Assembly: GCA_001839685.1 (NCBI GenBank)
Contig: MLAK01001413.1
Location: 1-13,914 of the forward strand
DNA length: 13,914 bases
Direction of reading: 5' to 3'
Origin: Tritrichomonas foetus
Lineage: Eukaryota > Parabasalia > Tritrichomonadida > Tritrichomonadidae
In this document: positions 7,678 through 13,768 of the stretch, one piece after another
Numbering within the stretch: the first letter of the stretch is position 1
Layout of the letters: each line of letters begins with the position of its first letter
Translations under genes and position numbers: made by a program
The notes under the pieces: model-generated
The model's database searches: none
Seen by the model: only the letters and a program-made list of their open reading frames with translations
Told to the model about the DNA's origin: nothing

Positions 7678-10600
7678 CTATTCTTCTTGAGATTGAATAG
7701 TTTGGCCTTCAATATTCTTCTCCACCATTTTAACAATATTTATTTCACTGACATCATATATTCCACAAATTCGAAGATTATATGACCATGATGATAGGGA
7801 TTTAGACAATTTCGGAAGATACTTTTGTAAATTAGTTTCATTTCGTCTCACATGATTAACTATTCCCTGTAAATTTCTTCGAATTACTCTAATTGTACTA
7901 ATAAAATTATCAACATCCTGGCTACTTACTTGTCGTGCGTCTTTAATAAATTCGAGTAGGTTTGTGCAGCTGTCCATCCAATAAGGTCCATAAACAAGTG
8001 CTTTTTGATGAATATTCGATGGAATTTCATTTGTAGAAATATTTGCAAGTAATGTTTTTGATAAAGAGGCTAATTTATTCAATCTTTCCATCATTAAAAG
8101 AATGGTTTGTTCATCAAGAACTTCAATTTTATTAGATTTCATTTTTTTCTCAATCTCAGCTAATTTGGAATTCAATAAAATATAACATTGTTGAAAATAA
8201 ATGACAAAAGTGTCACGCGTTAACGATTTCCATTGTGGATTTTCTTCACCTTTAAAAATTTTAGTATCTAGAACATTGTTGACTAAATATTCGATTGTTT
8301 TTAAAACATTTGGATTATGATCGAAATATATTGGAAGTATTTTTTTGACATGAATTGGTGGAATTTTAATTTTCAACAAATTATGACAAACTTTACATAA
8401 ATTTTTCAATTCTTCTCCAAAAACATCCAAAGCAGCACGAACAGGAGGTCCACAGTGCAACAAATTTTTAAGAAGAGTCGCCAAATTGACTTTTGTTTCA
8501 ATTTCCATATTTTTATCAAATTTAGAATGAAAATATTCAAAAGCTTTTTTATTTGTTCGTTCATCACATAAAGAAATCATCAATTGATGAAATTTCTTTT
8601 TATCTTTATATATTGGCATCATAATTTGGGTGTTTATAATTGAAAAAATTCGATTTAAAAGTATAGCCGTCAATTTCAGATCACTTTTTAAGATTGAATT
8701 AAGCAGAGTTTGTGATATGTATTTGATTATTTCTAAAGGATAATCATTAATAGGTTTCCGCTTGAAAATTGCATTTGATGGAGGATTGAGATAATATAAA
8801 TAATCGTCAAGCAATCTCAGGCAAACGTATGAAGTTTCTATGTCGAGTGGAAGAGGGAGCCCCATAATCAATTCAAAATAATCTATTCTTGGTGCATTAA
8901 AAGAACCCCGAAAATGAGATACAAAATACGCACTTGGATCTGGTTCGTTATGTGCTTTCTTAAGAACAGTATTTAGTTTTGGAAAAAGTTCTCCAAAATA
9001 TGGGTGAACAAAGTGTTTAGAATCTGCCAAATAAACTATCAAAAGATTTTCAAGATCAACTCGGTTTCCCATTCTAGAAATGCAATATTGGCTCTTAAAA
9101 CTCCCAAAATAATTCAAAGTTTCTAAAATGTATGAATGAGCGAGCAAAATTATTTGAACTTTTTGATAATTTGAAAAATCATTTGAATCTCGATCATACA
9201 TAAAAAAAGGCATTTTGAAAAATTTCAAGAATTCTTCTTCAATATCATGACCAAGTTGAATATGTGAATCGAGTAAAAGTTTTAAACCAGCGTGTGAGAA
9301 AATTAAAGGTCCATTTCTCCCGAAAATAGTTGTTCTGTGCTTTTGAATAGTTAATGTACGTTTTTGAGTTGTTTCTGTTATACTTGAAAAATCTATAGAT
9401 GAATCTAAATCATCGTCAAGAGAGAACCATTCGTTTTTGTCATGCGTTCTATCAACGAATAGAGCAGTAAATTGCCTGGTTAAATTTTCGATCAAAAATT
9501 CATTGAAAACCTGGCCACGCTGTGAATTTCCACAAATTTCATCAAAAAAACGATTAATTGATGCTGGATCATCCCCAAGTGCAAGCATGTGATTGTTAAA
9601 TTGGAGAGTTATAGTTTCATTTTGTGAAAAAGTAGCAGCACGATTCAAAATTGCGGCTGCTGTCACAACACCAGCCTTCTTCGCTTCTTCTTTGGCACCT
9701 GCTAGCATTTTACTTACGAAGATGTGAAGTTGCGAACTTTCTTCCACGCTGTTTTCAAATTCGAGTTTGACTATAACTTCGATAACTGTTTTAAAGACAT
9801 TTAAAGGAATGGAATCATATGCTGAGAGAATTCCCATTATTAAAGGTAAATGAATTTTCAATTTTTTTTCATTTAATTGAGAAAGAACATGTGCCGCTTT
9901 GTTTTTATTATCATCAGTACCAATTCCAATTTGCATGAGTAAAGAACCAACAATGTTTTGTTGTGTGACTGCATTTTCCACCTCATCGAATAAGCACAAA
10001 GCTAAAGAGGTACCAATGTATGCAATCTTGTGTGAGTCACTTCCTAAGCACCATGAAATCATTTCGGTAATGCTATTTAAAATTGTATCTAAGGCTCCAA
10101 CATTACCGATAATCGACTCTCGTGCATTTTCGGGTGTCATTACCGAATTGCAAAGCTTTTTTGTTAATTGTTCAGCTTTCATTCGTTGTGCTGGAATTGA
10201 AAACAGACAAAAGAGTACCCAGTAATCAAGAGTGAACATTTCACTGCAATTTTCAAGTGATGCGACGTAACCATTACAAAAACTACTATAAAACTGTAAA
10301 GCCCATTTTAATTGAATGACTAAAAAAGTATTTGTATCATCACTTGACATACTTCCAGATCTTTTACTAACTGTACTGATATTTAATTGTCCTATTCTAT
10401 CATTATCTTCATCACTTTCATCTGAATCATTATTTTTATGATTTGTAATGTTGTTTGGTCCAGTGTTTACAATTAATGATTTTCTGAAAGCATCTATTGT
10501 TGCAGATGCATTTCCATCATCTGTAGTTTGCACGAGAAATTGTATAACTTTTGGAAGGTCATTAGTTGAAGCTGATGATAAAATATCATTCAAAACTCGT

Positions 10601-11283
10601 GATCTAACTTTTTCTGTTTCTTCTTTAGTGAGCTGCAATCCCTGAAGCGCAGTTAAAGCATCTTGAAAAAGTCGAGGTTTTTCTATCATGATATCAAGCA
10701 AATTTTTGACAACATCTGGTGTTGGATCAATGATGGTGTGAAGTGAACTAATAATGATTGGTTGCAGACATTCATTTGTGTTTTGTAAAGCGGTAAAAAC
10801 AATTTCGGAGATTTTATCTGGTTTATAAATCTGTGGAGGATAGGAGAGAGCCTGCATTATCATATTTACCAGTGTTCGATATTTATCGCTTGATTGGTCA
10901 AATTGTGTTAAAGATAAAAAATTGAAAATAAGGCTGTATATTTTTGTCTGAAATTTTGCATCGCGTGCCAAAATTGTGATAAGCGAGTGGTTGGAGCCTT
11001 CGGGCGGAGTTAGAAATTTTGAAATCGCAGTGGGAGAAAGAAAATAGGGATTGAGGGACTCTTTCGCGGTTTTTATTTCCACACTTGTTGTGTTTTTTCT
11101 CCACTTTTCGAGAGCTTCGACGATTTTATGCGATAATGATAAAAAAACGACATCGTTTTCGACAAAATTAACGCCTAATTTGGTCAGCCACTTCAAGTTT
11201 GAATCTGATGCTGCATTGAGCGCTGCGCGGTCTTGGGAAAAATACATATTGGTTTTGTGATGCTGCTTCACCGAGGAACTCAT
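7678..11283 (-). CDS. FANCD2: FANCD2 homologue, Fanconi anaemia crosslink-repair protein
   Basis: 1201 residues, shorter than human FANCD2 (about 1450). I recognise it by collinear likeness along the chain. Residues 173-270 (with LPKVIQFLVQTTDD) parallel the human segment containing LPVIIKFILHSVTA. Residues 440-470 (QQNIVGSLLMQIGIG) parallel QQEVVGALVTHICSG. Residues 662-725 follow the human block around CPIFLTDLEPGEK, and LTRDTFVIYF (1021-1030) matches human LTRHTFVVFF. FANCD2 pairs with FANCI, clamps on DNA and is monoubiquitinated by FANCL with UBE2T to direct interstrand crosslink repair in the nucleus. The human acceptor Lys561 (YKLIGIIGAV) aligns with Lys535 here (AKKAGVVTAA), with Lys536 beside it. 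An acidic patch (NDSDESDEDND, about 285-295) lies in a disordered loop. The long acidic tail of the human protein is absent; it ends SQEE. A TCACAAT initiator-like motif lies about 49 bases upstream. FANCI is the paralogue to exclude, but the matches favour FANCD2. Confidence 0.88.
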   Translation of the reverse strand: MSSSVKQHHKTNMYFSQDRAALNAASDSNLKWLTKLGVNFVENDVVFLSLSHKIVEALEKWRKNTTSVEIKTAKESLNPYFLSPTAISKFLTPPEGSNHSLITILARDAKFQTKIYSLIFNFLSLTQFDQSSDKYRTLVNMIMQALSYPPQIYKPDKISEIVFTALQNTNECLQPIIISSLHTIIDPTPDVVKNLLDIMIEKPRLFQDALTALQGLQLTKEETEKVRSRVLNDILSSASTNDLPKVIQFLVQTTDDGNASATIDAFRKSLIVNTGPNNITNHKNNDSDESDEDNDRIGQLNISTVSKRSGSMSSDDTNTFLVIQLKWALQFYSSFCNGYVASLENCSEMFTLDYWVLFCLFSIPAQRMKAEQLTKKLCNSVMTPENARESIIGNVGALDTILNSITEMISWCLGSDSHKIAYIGTSLALCLFDEVENAVTQQNIVGSLLMQIGIGTDDNKNKAAHVLSQLNEKKLKIHLPLIMGILSAYDSIPLNVFKTVIEVIVKLEFENSVEESSQLHIFVSKMLAGAKEEAKKAGVVTAAAILNRAATFSQNETITLQFNNHMLALGDDPASINRFFDEICGNSQRGQVFNEFLIENLTRQFTALFVDRTHDKNEWFSLDDDLDSSIDFSSITETTQKRTLTIQKHRTTIFGRNGPLIFSHAGLKLLLDSHIQLGHDIEEEFLKFFKMPFFMYDRDSNDFSNYQKVQIILLAHSYILETLNYFGSFKSQYCISRMGNRVDLENLLIVYLADSKHFVHPYFGELFPKLNTVLKKAHNEPDPSAYFVSHFRGSFNAPRIDYFELIMGLPLPLDIETSYVCLRLLDDYLYYLNPPSNAIFKRKPINDYPLEIIKYISQTLLNSILKSDLKLTAILLNRIFSIINTQIMMPIYKDKKKFHQLMISLCDERTNKKAFEYFHSKFDKNMEIETKVNLATLLKNLLHCGPPVRAALDVFGEELKNLCKVCHNLLKIKIPPIHVKKILPIYFDHNPNVLKTIEYLVNNVLDTKIFKGEENPQWKSLTRDTFVIYFQQCYILLNSKLAEIEKKMKSNKIEVLDEQTILLMMERLNKLASLSKTLLANISTNEIPSNIHQKALVYGPYWMDSCTNLLEFIKDARQVSSQDVDNFISTIRVIRRNLQGIVNHVRRNETNLQKYLPKLSKSLSSWSYNLRICGIYDVSEINIVKMVEKNIEGQTIQSQEE

Positions 11284-11515
11284 TTCTTAATATTGAAAAA
11301 GTTGAAATAACCGACAGTTTCCATTCAATTGTGAATTTTATGACTTTTTTGAAAATTTCTTTGTGATTAGAAAAAGTTATGATATTGGAAAATTTCAATG
11401 CTCACGTTTGGGAAGAGTACCTGAAAGTATTGCGTTTCTTACAAAATGTTTTTATATTTTGATGCTGAATTCACGTCATGTCAGAGGTAAAATATGAAAA
11501 TGAAGTCGAACGAAA

Positions 11516-11770
11516 TTAATAAAGAAATACTGAGATAAAGATATAATAAAAAAAATTATTGAAAAGTTGTAAAGTATTCAATAAAATTGATTTACTCAAT
11601 AATGAAAAGCTTATAATAATTGGGACATATCGTCGTGCTGTAGGTTTAATCTTGCTGAATTGATTAAATTCATTCAATATTTTATTTTGCACGTTTTTTG
11701 TTGATTGAAGTTGATCATTTAATTCGCTGATGTTTGAATTCAAACTTTTGATCGTTTTTTTGTTCAGCAT
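11516..11770 (-). CDS. Possible small coiled-coil protein, weakly prefoldin-like
   Basis: An 84-residue frame. Residues 5-42 form a polar heptad-type helix (SLNSNISELNDQLQ...), followed by KPTARRYVP and then FSLLSKSILLNTL, a pattern loosely like the hairpin between the two helices of prefoldin subunit 1 (human FILQSKEAI). The expected second coiled-coil helix is missing; the last 20 residues are Phe/Tyr/Ile-rich and look like read-through into AT-rich sequence. A TCACAG initiator-like motif (A at 11786) lies 16 bases upstream of the ATG, which supports transcription. It could be a truncated prefoldin, a small unrelated gene, or chance. An intron after the SK motif was considered, but no GTAYGT donor or trichomonad ACTAACACACAG acceptor is visible. 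Confidence 0.35.
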   Translation of the reverse strand: MLNKKTIKSLNSNISELNDQLQSTKNVQNKILNEFNQFSKIKPTARRYVPIIISFSLLSKSILLNTLQLFNNFFYYIFISVFLY

Positions 11771-12341
11771 TATTTCACACTTCTGTGATGTGATAGTTTT
11801 TTGTGAGTGATGGACTTCTCTGGCTTTTTGGGCGTGTTATTTCTTCTCCATTATTACTGTACGTTAAGCGATTTTGAACCACTATTTGGTCATACTTCAT
11901 AACTTCTTAAATAGTTAAACTATCCCTATTTTTCTTTTCTGATTTCGATAGAGCATGTATTATTGCGCATGTATGCAACATATGAGAAAAATCTGTAAGA
12001 CGGTTTCTGAAAAAAACAAACTTGAAACTTAATTTTTAAAAACAAAAATATCTTCCTTGTTGGCCTATATTTTTATTATATAATCTATTTCTATATCCAA
12101 AATAAATGGCAAAATATATTAATAAAATATTTAAAAAATATTTATTTAATTTTCCAAGATATTGCTATTTTTTATTTTTGCCATTTTTTTTATTTTCGTT
12201 TTATCTCNTCTTATCATTCCTTCTAATTGGTCACACCTATTCATTCCCAGGTATATACTCAACCTCTATTATAGTCCAGAATATAAAGGAAAAAAAGTGA
12301 CCTTTTTTTTACTTTCAGGTACTCTGTTTGGGATTAGTTGT

Positions 12342-12409
12342 AAATGAAGCTTCATTTCGAATGAGCTCATTTATGATTAGACATTTTAATCGCATTCAAT
12401 TCATGAATT
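12342..12409. repeat. Three perfect palindromes in 68 bp
   Basis: AAATGAAGCTTCATTT (12342-12357, 16 bp), AATGAGCTCATT (12360-12371, 12 bp) and AATTCATGAATT (12398-12409, 12 bp) are each exactly self-complementary. The first two are separated by two bases and share an AATGA half-site. They could be dyad sites for a dimeric DNA-binding protein or part of an element terminus. Confidence 0.8.
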
Positions 12410-12510
12410 ACTCCTGCAAATAGTTATTAGCATATTCAATCACGGAAATGATATGAAAGAACATCAATTTAGTAGAAATTTCTATGTTTTAATTATTGAT
12501 CTTTTTCATG

Positions 12511-12523
12511 ATGAACAGTTCAT
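12511..12523. repeat. ATGAACAGTTCAT palindrome
   Basis: A 13-bp exact palindrome with a single central A. Its ATGAA half-site resembles the ATGAA half of the 12342-12357 palindrome. It lies 27 bases before the hairpin at 12550. Confidence 0.7.
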
Positions 12524-12549
12524 TTTTTATTGAAGAAAAAGTCAGTAAT

Positions 12550-12610
12550 GTAAAAGTGGTTGTTTTACTAGACCTCCCTTCGGTCGATCTCGTAAAACTC
12601 CCACTTTTAC
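12550..12610. repeat. 61-bp hairpin, 19-bp arms with 17 matches
   Basis: Arm 12550-12568 pairs with 12592-12610, mismatched only at two adjacent positions. Inside the loop GACC (12571-12574) pairs with GGTC (12582-12585), giving an inner stem. It is too long and regular to be chance. It lies about 110 bp beyond the stop of the first small minus-strand gene and may be an element boundary, a transcription end, or a replication structure. Confidence 0.8.
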
Positions 12611-12630
12611 GGTAGTAATTTTCTAATATT

Positions 12631-12680
12631 AGTTAACATGAATAAGTTAATAAAAGTGAGTTAACAGAANTGAGTTAACA
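12631..12680. repeat. Short direct repeats of AGTTAA
   Basis: AGTTAA occurs at 12631, 12645, 12659 and 12673, that is every 14 bases; the last two copies extend to TGAGTTAACA. A partial copy (AGTTA) follows at 12681. One base between the third and fourth copy is unresolved (12670). It is an iteron-like array of about four units with drift. Confidence 0.6.
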
Positions 12681-12716
12681 AGTTATATAACAAAAAAAGT
12701 GACATAATGTCAATTT

Positions 12717-13037
12717 TTATTCATTAAACCAGAAATCTTCTTTGAACCATGTTTTCAAAAAGTGCTTGGCAGTGGTATTTCCTTTTGTATATTTCGAAAG
12801 GAAAGTTGTCAGCATTTTTTCAAATGCTTTAACGTCAAATTTTTCATCATCGGAATCATTTTTGAATAAAATTGATAATTTATAAATTTGGTTAGCAATA
12901 ATAGAAATTTGATTATCTGATAGATCTTTATCGTAACGAGGTTTTGGAATCACAACATATGATTTTCCATTTTCTATGTCAAAAGACATATTATCATCTA
13001 ACCAATAAAACTTAACTTTATGTTTAGGTTCTGACAT
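12717..13037 (-). CDS. Small unrecognised protein of the island (106 aa)
   Basis: 106 residues, unknown family. It has a basic start (KHKVKFYW), a central acidic patch (NDSDDEKFD, 60-68) between two predicted helices (about 42-58 and 68-84), and an aromatic C-terminus (WFKEDFWFNE). There is no signal peptide or membrane segment, so a soluble intracellular or structural role is possible. The start is supported by a TCACTTTG initiator motif whose A is 10 bases before the ATG, and by the ATGTC start context shared with its three neighbours. The stop TAA is embedded in GAATAAAAA, so a poly(A)-type signal overlaps the stop, as is common in trichomonads. The upstream 34-bp element (13072-13105) lies 35 bases before the ATG and overlaps the end of the next gene. 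Confidence 0.7.
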   Translation of the reverse strand: MSEPKHKVKFYWLDDNMSFDIENGKSYVVIPKPRYDKDLSDNQISIIANQIYKLSILFKNDSDDEKFDVKAFEKMLTTFLSKYTKGNTTAKHFLKTWFKEDFWFNE

Positions 13038-13060
13038 AAATCAAAGTGAAATGAAAAAAA
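13038..13060 (-). promoter_or_regulatory. Initiator-type promoter of the 106-aa gene
   Basis: Read on the minus strand the sequence is TTTCATTTCACTTTGATTT directly followed by ATGTCAG. Two TCA steps precede a T-rich run, with the inner A ten bases before the ATG. The same layout precedes the other three genes of the island. Confidence 0.6.
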
Positions 13061-13071
13061 AAAAACAATAG

Positions 13072-13105
13072 AAAAAGACAATAGAAACTTTTTGAATGGT
13101 TTATT
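13072..13105 (-). promoter_or_regulatory. 34-bp upstream element, copy 1
   Basis: Identical at 33 of 34 positions to 13322-13355, in the same orientation. On the minus strand it reads AATAAACCATTCAAAAAG, then TTTCTATTGTCTTTTT. It overlaps the stop codon of the 65-aa gene and lies upstream of the 106-aa gene, so it may combine a poly(A) signal for one with a promoter element for the other. Confidence 0.75.
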
Positions 13106-13301
13106 AAACGACGGATGGTGTATATGGATTATGTTCATTTCTTAATGCATCACGGCGGAGTTGATTGAGTTCTTGTGTGACTTGTTGCATTTGTTCATCT
13201 TGTTGATGGCATCTGTGACATAACCAAATCCAAAAATATATTGAGATACAGATACCTATTATTGAACAAATAACTGTCACAGTAATATCTGCGTCCGACA
13301 T
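13104..13301 (-). CDS. Small single-pass membrane protein with coiled-coil tail (65 aa)
   Basis: 65 residues with the start taken at 13301. Residues 1-6 are short and acidic, 7-27 are a hydrophobic membrane segment (VTVICSIIGICISIYFWIWL), and 28-31 read CHRC. Residues 34-52 form a polar, Gln-rich coiled-coil helix, and the end is PYTPSVV. The charge balance suggests the N-terminus outside or in the lumen and the C-terminal helix in the cytosol. The family is unknown. A longer frame from 13364 would add 21 residues. I reject it because that extension is encoded by the promoter sequence, including the 34-bp element shared with the neighbour, and because the start at 13301 has the ATGTC context and a TCATTTTT initiator 12 bases upstream. 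The stop reads TAATAAA. Small membrane proteins of this type are common in compact viral or Polinton-like elements, but nothing here proves that origin. Confidence 0.7.
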   Translation of the reverse strand: MSDADITVTVICSIIGICISIYFWIWLCHRCHQQDEQMQQVTQELNQLRRDALRNEHNPYTPSVV

Positions 13302-13391
13302 AAAATAAAAAATGAAATGATAAAAAGACAATAGAAACTTTTTGAATGATTTATTTTTTGACAATAGGTATTTGACACTTCACTTTTATTT
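13302..13391. promoter_or_regulatory. 90-bp bidirectional promoter
   Basis: This spacer lies between the divergent genes starting at 13301 (-) and 13392 (+). It has an initiator motif facing each way: minus strand TCATTTCATTTTTT before ATGTCGG, and plus strand GACACTTCACTTTTATTT before ATGTCTC. The second copy of the 34-bp element (13322-13355) sits between them. A GACAATAG at 13360-13367 repeats the core of that element (GACAATAGAAA) in the plus orientation. Confidence 0.65.
13322..13355 (-). promoter_or_regulatory. 34-bp upstream element, copy 2
   Basis: 33 of 34 positions match the copy at 13072-13105. It lies 21 bases upstream of the ATG at 13301. Here no minus-strand gene ends at it, so conservation is better explained by promoter function or recent duplication than by a shared 3' end. 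Confidence 0.75.
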
Positions 13392-13658
13392 ATGTCTCAG
13401 TTACCACCGTCACCAGGTACTACGGCTTTCGGGGCAGGATCTCCATTTGGCAAACCATTTGCCTTTACNCCANCTGAACCNAAACCAAGAGAGTCAATTG
13501 ACTTTCTGATGACACGATTGCAAGACCTTAGAAAAAGGCAAAGGGAACTCCAAGATGAACTGACTGATGTCGAAAGTGACATCCACAATACTTTAATGGA
13601 TTTGAAACCATTGATTAAAATCGTTAATGATACAATTGATGATTTAACTAAACAATAA
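13392..13658 (+). CDS. Small FG-motif plus coiled-coil protein (88 aa)
   Basis: 88 residues, unknown family. The N-terminal 30 residues are Pro/Gly/Phe-rich with AFG (12-14) and PFG (18-20) dipeptide motifs (TTAFGAGSPFGKPFAF). Residues 34-86 are a highly charged amphipathic helix (LQDLRKRQRELQDELTDVES...), very likely a coiled coil. FG motifs followed by a coiled coil is the layout of the central-channel nucleoporins (Nup62/54/58 type), though those are far longer, so the resemblance may be only superficial. Three unresolved bases (13469, 13473, 13481) fall in the N-terminal part. Codon 26 is ACN and so Thr, codon 30 is CCN and so Pro, and only codon 28 (NCT: Ser, Pro, Thr or Ala) is open. 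The start is supported by CACTTCACTTTTATTT abutting the ATG, with the inner A ten bases before it. The stop is followed by TAATTTTTT. Confidence 0.7.
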   Translation: MSQLPPSPGTTAFGAGSPFGKPFAFXPXEXKPRESIDFLMTRLQDLRKRQRELQDELTDVESDIHNTLMDLKPLIKIVNDTIDDLTKQ

Positions 13659-13726
13659 TAATTTTTTATTTTCAGTATAAATGTTTTTTTTTTGAAATTA
13701 GAGTTTTTAACGCTAATGAAGTGAAA

Positions 13727-13757
13727 AAGTGACAGATGGTCGGACCATTTGTCACTT
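13727..13757. promoter_or_regulatory. Promoter dyad, 15-bp arms with one mismatch
   Basis: Arm 13727-13741 (AAGTGACAGATGGTC) pairs with 13743-13757 (GACCATTTGTCACTT) around a central G. The right arm runs into the initiator TCACTTTT of the gene at 13769. The left arm presents the same GTCACTT on the opposite strand, so the region looks like two promoters facing apart, or a dimer-binding operator over the start site. Confidence 0.65.
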
Positions 13758-13768
13758 CACTTTTTTTT

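Larger units (their letters stand above)
11771..12716. other. Non-coding AT-rich stretch leading to the small-gene island
   Basis: I see no convincing gene in this 946-bp stretch. Two overlapping open frames at about 12106-12347 translate to Phe/Leu/Ile-rich low-complexity sequence and contain an unresolved base (12208). The last 380 bp hold the palindromes at 12342-12523, the hairpin at 12550-12610 and the GTTAA repeats at 12631-12680. A further unresolved base is at 12670. Confidence 0.55.

Noticed and set aside
9899..10225. Plus-strand frames inside the FANCD2 gene (also near 10448 and 11051)
   Set aside because: They are antisense to a gene with clear homology and have no domain of their own.
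12106..12347. Two overlapping hydrophobic frames
   Set aside because: Phe/Leu/Ile-rich translation of AT-rich DNA with an unresolved base, no initiator motif at a proper distance and no domain.
12666..12714. Fourteen-codon minus-strand frame starting ATGTCAC after TTGACATT
   Set aside because: It resembles the island's start context but is very short, crosses an unresolved base and lacks a TCAY initiator.
13302..13364. 21-residue N-terminal extension of the small membrane protein
   Set aside because: It is encoded by the promoter, including the duplicated 34-bp element, and lies upstream of the initiator motif, so it should not be in the mRNA.
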